Source of the DNA: SAR324 cluster bacterium
Lineage (GTDB): Bacteria > SAR324 > NAC60-12
Assembly (NCBI GenBank): GCA_015232315.1
Contig: JADFZZ010000031.1
Span: 1 to 61,373 of the forward strand
Length of the DNA: 61,373 nucleotides
Direction: 5' to 3'
This document shows, piece by piece, positions 1 to 8,352 of this stretch; position 1 is the stretch's first letter, and each line of letters begins with the position of its first letter. Below the pieces are notes generated by a model. That model did no database searches, was not told the DNA's origin, and saw nothing but the letters and a program-made list of their open reading frames with translations. A program made the position numbers and the translations under genes.

Positions 1-1
1 A

Positions 2-100
2 GGGAGTGTGGCCTTGGCTTCGGTGACGGCCTTAAAAAAGAATCAGGAATATCCAACCTGGTTTAAGCATCATGTCCTTGAGTTTAAACTGGTTGCGTAA
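2..100 (+). CDS. C-terminal fragment of an unidentified gene (cut by window edge)
   Basis: One frame is open from the left edge to a TAA at 98-100. It gives about 32 residues ending in FKLVA. The fragment is too short to assign to a family. It could be the tail of a real gene or chance; the other frames close earlier. About 140 bp of non-coding sequence separates it from the next gene. Confidence 0.3.
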   Translation, partial: GSVALASVTALKKNQEYPTWFKHHVLEFKLVA

Positions 101-239
101 AATACACCTGCACAGGTGGAAATTTTTGCTTTGTTAAAGAATTGCTGGAGTTTTTTTTATGGAAGTTGGATTAAAGGGGCTGGCATTCATCGGGAATCGT
201 TGATTCCTGTATCCGGGTATCTGTTTTCGAGGGGAAAAT

Positions 240-1415
240 ATGGAAATGCAGGGTTACGCTCATCCCAAATTCTGGCGGGTCGCCAAGGTTTTTGAACAAC
301 AATTACAGCATATTCGCGGAGGCGCCGCGGCCTGTGTGTATTATCAGGGTGAACCTGTTGTTGACGTATGGGGCGGGGTCATGGACGCGCAGGGGAATCC
401 ATGGAAAAAAGATACTCTGGCCCTTAGTTTTTCGACGACGAAAGGTGTGACTTCGACCTTGATCCATATTCTGGCAGACCGGGGCTTGATTGCGTATGAT
501 GAACCGATTGTTTCCTATTGGCCTGAGTTTGCGGCACATGGAAAAGAGACCATCACCATGCGGCATCTGCTGTGTCATGAATCAGGACTGTATGGCATCA
601 AGAATATTGTAGAAGATTTTGAAGACACTCAAGACTGGCAGTTGATGGCCTCCCGACTGGCTGAAAGTGACCCGGCGCATGCTCCAGGCAGGGCCAGCGC
701 ATACCATGCGATCACCTATGGGTGGCTGTTGGGAGAAATTGCTGAAAGAGTGACTGGAAAAACGTTTGGGCAACTGATGGAAGAAATGTTGATTCAACCG
801 CTCAAACTGGATGGGCTTTATATCGGTGTTCCTCAGGAACAGCTCAACCGTGTCGCTGAAATTATTGATCCCCCTGTCGCAAAAGCGATTCAATTTCTGG
901 ATAAAGCCTCAGATTATCATCCGGATGTGATTTTACCAAAAAATTTTCCTGTCAGTTTGAGACGCATCAAAAAAGCTCTGCTTCCCAAACATGTGGAACT
1001 CCTGTTTCACAGTGTGCCGGAATATCTCAAAGCAGCCATACCCTCAGCCAATGGGGTGTTTACAGCCCGTTCGCTGGCAAAAATGTATTCCATGCTGGCC
1101 GCAGGGGGTACGCTCGATGGGGTAAAACTCTTGTCTCAACGTACCATTTTTGAAGCAGGGCGAATCCAGAGCCGGAAATTTGACAGGGTTGTTCCGATTC
1201 CGTTTCACTGGCGGATGGGATACCACAGCATTCCGTCCATCTATGGCTTCATCCCCAAAGCCTTTGGTCATCTGGGACTTGGAGGTTCAGGCGGTTGGGC
1301 TGATCCGGCCCGTAACCTTTCCTTTGGCATGGTTATTTCTGATAGCTGGATTGGTATGCCCCGAACTGAAATGAAAGCAACAATCGTGGGCAGTGCCGCA
1401 CACCGTTCGGTGTGA
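240..1415 (+). CDS. Serine beta-lactamase-like hydrolase / class C esterase family
   Basis: This 391-residue protein belongs to the beta-lactamase (class C)/EstB-like serine hydrolase family. The nucleophile motif SxxK is visible as S65-T-T-K68 (FSTTKG). A tyrosine motif region (YHAITYG) lies near residue 155 and a glycine-rich GLGGSGG near residue 350 replaces the KTG/HxG box. No signal peptide is seen, so a cytoplasmic esterase or peptidase is more likely than a true beta-lactamase; this is inference. The ATG at 240 follows GAGGGGAAAAT, a good ribosome binding site. The gene stands alone, with a GC-rich hairpin just after its stop. Its substrate cannot be told from sequence. Confidence 0.85.
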   Translation: MEMQGYAHPKFWRVAKVFEQQLQHIRGGAAACVYYQGEPVVDVWGGVMDAQGNPWKKDTLALSFSTTKGVTSTLIHILADRGLIAYDEPIVSYWPEFAAHGKETITMRHLLCHESGLYGIKNIVEDFEDTQDWQLMASRLAESDPAHAPGRASAYHAITYGWLLGEIAERVTGKTFGQLMEEMLIQPLKLDGLYIGVPQEQLNRVAEIIDPPVAKAIQFLDKASDYHPDVILPKNFPVSLRRIKKALLPKHVELLFHSVPEYLKAAIPSANGVFTARSLAKMYSMLAAGGTLDGVKLLSQRTIFEAGRIQSRKFDRVVPIPFHWRMGYHSIPSIYGFIPKAFGHLGLGGSGGWADPARNLSFGMVISDSWIGMPRTEMKATIVGSAAHRSV

Positions 1416-1432
1416 TTCACAATGTTGCGCGG

Positions 1433-1449
1433 GGGCGACCCGGTCGCCC
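1433..1449 (+). terminator. GC-rich hairpin after the serine hydrolase gene
   Basis: GGGCGACC and GGTCGCCC form a near-perfect stem with a tiny loop 18 bp after the stop codon, followed by TCTTTC. The T-run is weak. The same GGGCGACC/GGTCGCCC palindrome is the core of the array at 47719-47857, so this may be a member of that dispersed repeat family working as a terminator. Confidence 0.5.
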
Positions 1450-1492
1450 TCTTTCATCCACTTAAAGAATTATTCCCTCTTCTGTATTGATC

Positions 1493-4129
1493 ATGAAAAA
1501 TAAACTACTTCTATGCGTTCTGGTATTCAATGTGACCCTTCTGGAAATATTTGTGTTTGAATATGCACAGTTTCTTGCATCGTCCTTCCTGTCAGATTTG
1601 AATATTCGCGTCCTTCTGGGGTCACTCATCGGCATCCTGAACACAAGTCTGCTGTTTTATCTGTATCGACATTATGAACGCCTGCATGATGCGTTGCGCC
1701 AAAGTAACAATGACCTGAGGCAGGAACACCAGACCCGGCAACGCACTGAAAAAACCCTTAATCATATTTTATCCGTCACCACAGAAGGTTATATTCATCT
1801 GGATCTGTCCTCACACATCATTGAGGTCAATCCTTCTGTTTCTACAATTCTTGGTGTGCCCATGGACAGCCTTCTTCATCAGAGCTTGTTTAATTTTATT
1901 GAAGATGGTCCTGCGGAAGACGCAATGCTCCATCAGTTGGATCTGCTGAAGTTAGGACGCAAATGCAATTTTGAAATAGAACTGGTGCATGACCAGAAAT
2001 TCAAGGTTTCCTGTCTGTTTCATGCCAATCCGCTGATTTCGGAAAAAGGTGATTTTATTGGTTTTTTCGCGATGATCACGGATATTTCAAAACAAAAACA
2101 CATTGAGAAATCACTCCGATCAAACAAGGCCGATCTTGAACAGGAAGTGGGGAAAAAGCTTCAGGAACTGCAAACCATGAATCAGCAATTGCAGGAGGAA
2201 ATCGCCGAGCGCAAAAAAACAGAAACAGCCCTGCGGGAAAGCGAGGAACATTACCGTTTGGTCACGGAAGCCGCCACTGACGCGTTTGTCACCTTTGATG
2301 AATCCGGAAAAATATTGTTCGTGAACCATGTGACTGAAAATTTGTTTGGTTATTCCACTGAAGAGTTGCTTGGCATGCCGGTGATGCGTCTGCTCATGGA
2401 TCTGTCAGAGATTCATCATCTGCTGGAGGGTTTGTATGTGCGCAATGAGATTATTCCGTATAACTCCAAAGAAATCACCGGGGTTCATAAATCCCGGGTG
2501 GAGATTCCCCTCGAAGTGTCGCTTGGAGTGTCTTACAAAAGCAATCATCCCCTGTTTACAGGTATCTTCAGAAACATCAAAAACAGAAAAGAGGTAGAAA
2601 AAGAATTGATCGAACTGGCAACCGCGGTGGAACAAGCCGCGGAAACCATTGTGATCACAGATGTCGATGGAAACATTAAATACGCGAATCCGGCCTTTGA
2701 ACAATCCAGCGGGTATTTTCGGCATGATGTGCTGGGGAAAAATCCCAGAATATTGAAAAGCGGTCGGCACGATCAGGCGTTTTATCAGAAAATGTGGAGC
2801 AAAATATTGACGGGAGATGTCTGGCGGGGGCGCATCACCAATCGCAAAAAATCAGGCATGCTGTATGAAGAGGAAATGACCATTTCGCCCATCAGAAATG
2901 ACTTGGGCCTTATCACCAATTTTGTGGGTGTCAAACGAGACATCACCCATGAAATCGAACTGGAACAACAAGTGCGTCAATCACAGAAAATGCAGGCGAT
3001 TGGAACACTGGCCGGTGGAATTGCCCATGATTTCAATAATATTCTGTATGCCATGATGGGTTATACAGAAATGACAAGGGATGATCTCCCCCCTGATTCT
3101 AAACTTGCCGGATATCTTGACCAGGTGATGCTGGCAGGAAAGAGAGCCAAAGATCTGGTTCAGCAAATCCTGACCTTCAGTCGGCAGAGTCAGGAGGAAA
3201 TCCATGAAGTGATGGTGATGCCCATTTTGAAAGAAACCCTGAAGTTTTTACGGGCCACTTTGCCCACAACCATCCGTATTGATCAGCAACTGGATTTGCA
3301 AAATGGACAGGTCATGGCAGACCCGACCCATCTCCACCAGATCATCATGAATCTTTGTACAAATTCGGCCTATGCCATGCGTGAAAAAGATGGTGTGTTG
3401 AGCATTAAACTTGAGCAAACAGAGATTGATTCTACCAACAAGAATTTGATTCCGCTGTCCGTTGGAAAATACCTGAAATTAACAGTCCAGGACACTGGAA
3501 CCGGTATGTCCCGGGAAGTTAAGGACAGAATATTCGAACCGTTTTTCACCACAAAACCTGTCGGCGAAGGTACCGGAATGGGGCTGTCGGTTGTGCATGG
3601 ACTCGTTCAGAAATACAAGGGCTATATTTCTGTTGATAGCCAGGAAGGAAGAGGAACCTCTATCTCTGTTTTTCTGCCCCTGATTGAAAAAGGTTCAGAA
3701 CAACCGGTTATCCCGACGGACCGCTTGAATCATAAAGGCCATGGACGCATCCTGCTGGTGGATGATGAATCGAGTTTGCTGGAATTGATTCTCAAAATTC
3801 TCAAACGAATGGGCTATGAAGTGACAGCCACAGCACAAAGTTTGAAAGCTCTGGAAATCTTCAGCGACAGCCCTGAAGCGTTCGACCTGATCGTGACAGA
3901 CCACACCATGCCCCATCTTACCGGTGTGCAACTGGCACAAAAAATTCACCAGATCCGTGCGGATATTCCCGTTATTTTAACAACAGGTTATCACTCTTCC
4001 GAGCATCTTGTCATAGATCAACAGGACATCCATGCCATCTTGCAGAAACCGGTTGACAGAAATCTGCTGGGACAAACCATTCAACGGTGTCTCAATTCTC
4101 AGAATAAACAAACCCTGCAAAATAAGTAG
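1493..4129 (+). CDS. Hybrid sensor histidine kinase, three PAS domains plus receiver
   Basis: The 878-residue protein is a membrane-anchored hybrid two-component sensor. Two hydrophobic segments lie near residues 4-28 and 40-58. A coiled coil and three PAS domains follow (about 80-200, 240-360 and 370-490). The kinase core has the phospho-acceptor H512 (GGIAHDFNN), an N box (NLCTNSAYAM), DTGTGM, and a G box (GEGTGMGLSVV). A C-terminal receiver has VDDES, phospho-acceptor D803 (VTDHTMP) and a KP motif. ATG 1493 is preferred over the in-frame TTG at 1487. No response regulator with a DNA-binding domain is adjacent, so output probably goes through an unlinked partner. The TAG stop lies inside the first unit of the following repeat array. 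Confidence 0.93.
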   Translation: MKNKLLLCVLVFNVTLLEIFVFEYAQFLASSFLSDLNIRVLLGSLIGILNTSLLFYLYRHYERLHDALRQSNNDLRQEHQTRQRTEKTLNHILSVTTEGYIHLDLSSHIIEVNPSVSTILGVPMDSLLHQSLFNFIEDGPAEDAMLHQLDLLKLGRKCNFEIELVHDQKFKVSCLFHANPLISEKGDFIGFFAMITDISKQKHIEKSLRSNKADLEQEVGKKLQELQTMNQQLQEEIAERKKTETALRESEEHYRLVTEAATDAFVTFDESGKILFVNHVTENLFGYSTEELLGMPVMRLLMDLSEIHHLLEGLYVRNEIIPYNSKEITGVHKSRVEIPLEVSLGVSYKSNHPLFTGIFRNIKNRKEVEKELIELATAVEQAAETIVITDVDGNIKYANPAFEQSSGYFRHDVLGKNPRILKSGRHDQAFYQKMWSKILTGDVWRGRITNRKKSGMLYEEEMTISPIRNDLGLITNFVGVKRDITHEIELEQQVRQSQKMQAIGTLAGGIAHDFNNILYAMMGYTEMTRDDLPPDSKLAGYLDQVMLAGKRAKDLVQQILTFSRQSQEEIHEVMVMPILKETLKFLRATLPTTIRIDQQLDLQNGQVMADPTHLHQIIMNLCTNSAYAMREKDGVLSIKLEQTEIDSTNKNLIPLSVGKYLKLTVQDTGTGMSREVKDRIFEPFFTTKPVGEGTGMGLSVVHGLVQKYKGYISVDSQEGRGTSISVFLPLIEKGSEQPVIPTDRLNHKGHGRILLVDDESSLLELILKILKRMGYEVTATAQSLKALEIFSDSPEAFDLIVTDHTMPHLTGVQLAQKIHQIRADIPVILTTGYHSSEHLVIDQQDIHAILQKPVDRNLLGQTIQRCLNSQNKQTLQNK

Positions 4130-4397
4130 AGACTTACAAATTGTGCGTCTCTACAGATGAAACGTTGCATTGCAGAGACGTAGAGACTTACAAATTGTGC
4201 GTCTCTACAGATGAAACATTGCATTGCAGAGACGTAGAGACGCACAAATTGTGCGTCTCGTGCAAAACCATGATCCCTATTGAAGCAGAGACGTAGAGAC
4301 TTACAAATTGTGCGTCTCTACAGATGAAACATTGCATTGCAGAGACGTAGAGACTTACAATTTGTGCGTCTTGTGCAAAACCATGATCCCTATTGAA
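4126..4397. repeat. Tandem array of five palindromic units (54-59 bp period)
   Basis: Units begin with GTAGAGAC at 4126, 4180, 4234, 4293 and 4347, so the spacing is 54, 54, 59 and 54 bp. Each unit holds an inverted repeat (GTAGAGAC...GTCTCTAC in complete units) around ACAAATTGTGCG. Two linker types alternate: one containing ATGAAACATTGCATTGCA and one containing CCATGATCCCTATTGAA. The array fills the space between two convergent genes and supplies the stop codons of both. Related single palindromes occur at 58717-58745 and 52434-52457. Confidence 0.9.
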
Positions 4398-5430
4398 AAG
4401 GAAGATGTTTGTTGCGGGGGAGACTTTTCCAGGCATTTCCGGCATGTTTTGTGGAACTCCACAGCAATCCCGTAATCAGCAAGGACGAGGTCAGGCACCA
4501 GATACAGGTAGCCCCAATGATGAAAGGTTCTAAAAAGGTCAGGTAAATTGCAAACAGGGTTCCTGCAAGCGATATTCCCCAGAGAAGTAATGCCCAGAAG
4601 GGTTTCCAGGCGGGAATCCCGTAATATTGAAACAACCATATTGCCAGGATGAGTCCATAGCCTACAACCCCTGCAACCCCGACAGGAAGCCAGCCCCACA
4701 GATAGGCATAGGAACTCTGCTGAACAGTATTGCAGTCGCCGACAGGACCACAAATTGCGACAGAATGGGATATCTCAAGATAGGAGAGATAAGTTGCAAC
4801 CATGATTCCCAAAACCGCAAGCACCGGGATTTTGCGGGGCAGTCTGGTTTCGGCAAGATTTTCAGGGGCGTTTCGAAACAAATAACCAACACCTCCCAAA
4901 CTCAGGATCATCCCCACCAGCACAATCACAGCCAAGGTGTTTCCTGCGGGATCGGCAAGAAAATTCTGCAGAAAAGAACGTTCTTCAGCGGAAGCCTCAA
5001 AATCCGGTTGAGTCCATTTTTCGTCCAGACCGGGAACGGTCGGCCAAGTGAGGCCTCCCTGCTGGAGTCCTGCTTCAATCAAACCTGTCAAACTGGCAGG
5101 AATCTCCAGGGCACCCACCAGGATTGTATCTCCAAGAATCAAGGTTGGCACTCCCCAGCGTTCTTTGGGAATATTGAAATGAGCGATGGTATTCTGGTAG
5201 AGTTGCTTGCCTTCCGGAGTTGAAATATTGACGGTCGCAATTTGCAACTGTTTGCCATATTTCTGGAGGAGGGGCGGTAAATACTCTGTCATTATCTGAT
5301 GACAATGTGGGCATGTGGGCGAAAAAAACAGAACAGCCTGAATGACAGGTTGCTTGCTCAACACCACAGGGCTGTTCATTCCCAGTAGAAGCACGATCAG
5401 TAGTCCTGTTCTTTGTATCCTTGCTCGCAT
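4390..5430 (-). CDS. Thioredoxin-VKOR fusion, membrane disulfide-forming protein
   Basis: The 346-residue protein joins a periplasmic thioredoxin-like domain to a vitamin K epoxide reductase (VKOR) domain. A signal sequence spans about 1-25, and the redox motif CPHC is at residues 40-43. A membrane segment lies near 165-185. The VKOR bundle follows with loop cysteines C227 and C233, a nearby serine (239/240) and the quinone-proximal CIWC at 309-312. VKOR proteins oxidise periplasmic thiols and pass electrons to quinone, doing the job of DsbB. In the well-known cyanobacterial fusion the thioredoxin is C-terminal; here it is N-terminal. The gene lies 9 bp after a small lipoprotein gene. Its last codons and TAG stop fall in the repeat array. 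Confidence 0.9.
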   Translation of the reverse strand: MRARIQRTGLLIVLLLGMNSPVVLSKQPVIQAVLFFSPTCPHCHQIMTEYLPPLLQKYGKQLQIATVNISTPEGKQLYQNTIAHFNIPKERWGVPTLILGDTILVGALEIPASLTGLIEAGLQQGGLTWPTVPGLDEKWTQPDFEASAEERSFLQNFLADPAGNTLAVIVLVGMILSLGGVGYLFRNAPENLAETRLPRKIPVLAVLGIMVATYLSYLEISHSVAICGPVGDCNTVQQSSYAYLWGWLPVGVAGVVGYGLILAIWLFQYYGIPAWKPFWALLLWGISLAGTLFAIYLTFLEPFIIGATCIWCLTSSLLITGLLWSSTKHAGNAWKSLPRNKHLPFQ

Positions 5431-5439
5431 TTGTACCTT

Positions 5440-5727
5440 TTATTTGACGGGATCTTCATTAGGCACAAATTCGCAGGAAGCGGCTTCTACCTTTGGTTGA
5501 GCACAGTCAGATTCTGCCGTTTTTTCTTCTATTTTCTGAGCTGTTTTTTCGGATGGAGCCATTGGAGTTTTTAATTCTTCATCTGAATTTTCCTGATTTA
5601 TCCGGTCCACTGGAGTTGCTTGAGGAGCAATGGAATTATTTTCTTTTTTCTCACAAGATATGAGGATCATTGAGAAAAACACGATGATCGGGATTGAACA
5701 GTATTTAATTTTTTTTATTACGCTCAT
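5440..5727 (-). CDS. Small predicted lipoprotein upstream of Trx-VKOR
   Basis: This 95-residue protein has a basic N-terminus, a hydrophobic stretch and a lipobox ending ILISC at about residues 21-25, so it should be processed by signal peptidase II and lipidated. The mature part is short, charged and probably disordered, rich in Glu, Lys, Pro and Ala. Two further cysteines near the C-terminus (SDC...SCEF) are about a dozen residues apart. It is co-directional with the Trx-VKOR gene 9 bp downstream, so the pair probably forms an operon. The cysteines could be a redox substrate or relay for that enzyme, which is inference. No family is recognised. Confidence 0.7.
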   Translation of the reverse strand: MSVIKKIKYCSIPIIVFFSMILISCEKKENNSIAPQATPVDRINQENSDEELKTPMAPSEKTAQKIEEKTAESDCAQPKVEAASCEFVPNEDPVK

Positions 5728-6093
5728 AGCCTTTGTCTCCTGTTTCCTGTGTCTTCGTAGAAAAGTTACCTATCAACTTATATTTGGAAGTGGTGTCCTC
5801 TTGACCAACTGGAGAGAACTTGAATACTGTAAAATCAGCAACTTAAAAAGTTCAAGATCCCTCTCATGCGTTCTGGATGACAAAAAAACACAATTGCGCG
5901 ACTGTGACTGTGTTACTTCCCTGAGCAGGAGAAAATTCACAAGCCCTTAAATCCCAATAAGGCTGGTCTGAAAAGTTTATAAGCGCTCAGGACATGATGA
6001 TCTTGAAGGCTCAGATTGACCATGATAAGGGTGTACCATCTTTCTGTAATTCATACAGGATCGGGCCTGCCGGGATAATAAAAGCGCAGACTC
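5728..6093. other. Gene-free divergent intergenic region
   Basis: The 366 bp between two divergent genes must hold both promoters. I see no convincing ORF or RNA gene. A short stretch near 5857-5885 (ATCCCTC...GGATGACA) resembles another at about 43349-43375 and may be a minor dispersed repeat. Confidence 0.5.
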
Positions 6094-6636
6094 ATGCATC
6101 ACCAGACAACTGAACCTAAAGAGTCAACGCCTATGAACAGTTTAACAGGATTTGTCATTAAATTCATGTACCGCATTGTCAAACATGTGGATATCGGGGA
6201 ACTCGCAAAAGCAATCAATCAGATCTATCTGGATCACCCTGATTTCACCACAGATCTGCTTGGAAAAATTGATCCCGTCAATATGGGAAAATCTTCTTCC
6301 AAATTTCTTGAGAGCTACCCTGATTACCTGTGCAAACTGATGAGTGCCATTGATCCGCGTCTTGTGGGGAATTTTGTCAACCAGATTTTCACCCAGGAAC
6401 CAGACTATCTTCCAACGCTTGTTTCCCGGATTCAACCTGAATCACTGGGTGAGTTCATGAACAGACTGATGACGCTGAATCCTGAGTTTGTTTCCAAACT
6501 GGTTGGAAATATTGCCCCGGAAAAACTTGGACAAGCCTTGAAACATTTGCTTGAAACCAGACCTGAATTTTTTAGGGAAATTCTGGAAAAAGCAGACCCC
6601 GAATTATTACAAAAACTGGTTTCACCCCAATCCTGA
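6094..6636 (+). CDS. Protein made of strict 27-residue repeats (predicted alpha-solenoid)
   Basis: The 180-residue protein is almost wholly repetitive. Units begin with Pro-Asp/Glu-aromatic at P49, P76, P103, P130 and P157, exactly 27 residues apart, and a degenerate unit starts near residue 22. The consensus is P-[DE]-[FY]-x3-L-[VM]-x2-I-x-P-x2-[LM]-G-x2-[ML]-x2-[IL], which suggests two short helices per unit. There is no signal peptide or membrane segment, so it is probably cytoplasmic and binds a partner (inference). The start is uncertain: ATG 6094 or ATG 6133 (MNSLTG), neither with a strong ribosome binding site. pyrF follows 26 bp later on the same strand. I do not recognise the family. 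Confidence 0.8.
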   Translation: MHHQTTEPKESTPMNSLTGFVIKFMYRIVKHVDIGELAKAINQIYLDHPDFTTDLLGKIDPVNMGKSSSKFLESYPDYLCKLMSAIDPRLVGNFVNQIFTQEPDYLPTLVSRIQPESLGEFMNRLMTLNPEFVSKLVGNIAPEKLGQALKHLLETRPEFFREILEKADPELLQKLVSPQS

Positions 6637-6662
6637 TCAACCCTGTTATCTGAAGGAATGCA

Positions 6663-7463
6663 ATGTCCGGATTTTATGATAAACTGAATGAAGTGGTTCA
6701 ACTTAAAAAAAGCTGGTTATGTGTCGGGTTGGATCCTGTTCTGGAAAAATTGCCTGAAGGCATCGAAAAATCCCCTCAGGGAGTATTGCGATTTCTCAGG
6801 GAAATCATCAATGCGACGGCCCGTTGGACGCCGGTGTATAAACCCAATTTTGCCTATTTTGAGGCCTTGGGCCCTGAAGGCATGTCGGTCCTGAAACAAA
6901 TCATCGAGGAAATTCCAGCCGGGGCATTGGTGATTGGTGATGCCAAACGGGGAGATGTCGGGCATTCCTCAGCCATGTATGCCAAAACCCTGTTTGAAAC
7001 TTTCGGTTGTGACGCGGCGACAGTTTCACCGTATCAGGGGTATGACTCGGTTGAACCTTTTCTCAGTTATCGGGATAAGGGAACCTTTGTTTTGTGCATC
7101 ACATCCAATTCAGGTGCGGATGATTTTCAAAGGCCTGCGGATCTGTATCTGAAAGTTGCCCAAAAGGTGTGTGAGTGGAATCAGTTCGGAAATTGTGGTT
7201 TGGTCGTTGGTGCTACCCGGCCAGAGTTGGTAGAAAAAGTCAGAAGTGTTTCCGGACCCATGCCGTTTTTGATTCCGGGCGTGGGCACACAGGGGGGGAG
7301 TCTGGAAAACACGCTACAAAATGTTGCCGATGGGACCCCTATCCCGGCCCTGATCAATGCCTCACGGGCAATTTTGTACAGCTCCTCCGGCAGAGATTTT
7401 GCGGAACAGGCGGCCATTGCCGCTGAAGAATTATGGAACCAGATCAACCAGTGTCGCCTTTGA
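6663..7463 (+). CDS. pyrF: Orotidine 5'-phosphate decarboxylase (type 2)
   Basis: This 266-residue enzyme decarboxylates orotidine monophosphate to UMP, the last step of de novo pyrimidine synthesis. The N-terminal substrate motif CVGLDP and the catalytic DAKRGDVG box with its Asp-Lys-Asp array are clear. The length and the sequence VSPYQGYDSVEPF fit the longer type 2 subfamily rather than the E. coli type. AAGGA lies just upstream of ATG 6663. It follows the 27-residue repeat protein by 26 bp and converges with a dehydrogenase gene 7 bp beyond. No other pyr gene is in the window. Confidence 0.95.
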   Translation: MSGFYDKLNEVVQLKKSWLCVGLDPVLEKLPEGIEKSPQGVLRFLREIINATARWTPVYKPNFAYFEALGPEGMSVLKQIIEEIPAGALVIGDAKRGDVGHSSAMYAKTLFETFGCDAATVSPYQGYDSVEPFLSYRDKGTFVLCITSNSGADDFQRPADLYLKVAQKVCEWNQFGNCGLVVGATRPELVEKVRSVSGPMPFLIPGVGTQGGSLENTLQNVADGTPIPALINASRAILYSSSGRDFAEQAAIAAEELWNQINQCRL

Positions 7464-7470
7464 CATCTGG

Positions 7471-8352
7471 TCATGACTCCGCAGAATTCTTTAGTCTTGC
7501 GATCAAACTGGAGGTATCCCAGCGTTTGCCTCCCATTTTCTCAATTTCCGCATAAAATTGATCGACCAGCGCTGTTAAGGGCAGAGATGTTCCGATATGA
7601 CGGGCTTCTTCCAGCGCGATTCTTAAATCCTTGCGCATCCATTCCACCGCAAAACCAAAATCGAAACGGCCTTCCAGCATGTTCAAATATCGGTTTTCCA
7701 TCTGCCACGACTGTGCGGCACCTTGTGAGATAACATCCACGACCGCATGCGGATCCAGACCTGCGGAAACCGCAAAATTCAACCCCTCTGCCAAGCCTTG
7801 AATAATCCCGCCGATACAGATCTGATTCACCATTTTTGTCAATTGGCCATAGCCTGAAGGTCCCATGAGGCGTACAATCCTGGAATAGACTCTTATTGCC
7901 GGTTCTGCTTTGGACAACGCATCCTGTTCGCCGCCCACCATCACACTCAATCTCCCTTTTTCAGCACCGGACTGTCCACCGGAAACCGGCGCGTCCAGAA
8001 AATCAAATCCCCGGCTTTGTGCCTGTTGAGCCAATTCTCGAGCAACCTGGGCGGAGGTGGTGGTATGATCCACAAACACGGATCCGGGTTTCATTCTGGA
8101 AAACGCTCCCTCGGGTCCCAAGGTGATTTCAAGAATATCTTCATCTCTGCCGACACAGGCAAACACCAGATCCGCATTTTCAGCGGCCTGTGCGGGCGTT
8201 TCGCGAACCTCGCCGCCAAACTCAGCCACCCACTTCACAGCTTTTTCCCGGGTGCGATTATAAACCGTAACCGAATACCCGGTATTTTGCAGACGTCCCG
8301 CCATGGGATAGCCCATGACACCCAGACCAATAAACGCAACGTGTTGACTCAT
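7471..8352 (-). CDS. 3-Hydroxyisobutyrate dehydrogenase family NAD(P) oxidoreductase
   Basis: The 293-residue protein has an N-terminal Rossmann fold (FIGLGVMGYPMA) and the substrate-binding signature DAPVSGGQSGA. The catalytic lysine region is GYGQLTKMVNQ, followed by the all-helical C-terminal dimerisation domain. It belongs to the beta-hydroxyacid dehydrogenase family, which includes 3-hydroxyisobutyrate, tartronate semialdehyde and succinic/glyoxylate reductases. The exact substrate cannot be fixed from sequence. GAGGAGAAACC precedes its ATG. Its start overlaps the end of the oligopeptidase A gene by 4 bp, so the two are translationally coupled. Confidence 0.9.
   Translation of the reverse strand: MSQHVAFIGLGVMGYPMAGRLQNTGYSVTVYNRTREKAVKWVAEFGGEVRETPAQAAENADLVFACVGRDEDILEITLGPEGAFSRMKPGSVFVDHTTTSAQVARELAQQAQSRGFDFLDAPVSGGQSGAEKGRLSVMVGGEQDALSKAEPAIRVYSRIVRLMGPSGYGQLTKMVNQICIGGIIQGLAEGLNFAVSAGLDPHAVVDVISQGAAQSWQMENRYLNMLEGRFDFGFAVEWMRKDLRIALEEARHIGTSLPLTALVDQFYAEIEKMGGKRWDTSSLIARLKNSAES

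Noticed and set aside
4126-4397. CRISPR array
   Set aside because: The units are palindromic, the intervening sequences are themselves repeated rather than unique, and there is no cas gene nearby.
4188-4445. Open frame across the repeat array (85 aa, minus)
   Set aside because: It only translates the tandem repeat, so its repeats are those of the DNA. It has no ribosome binding site and overlaps the end of the Trx-VKOR gene.
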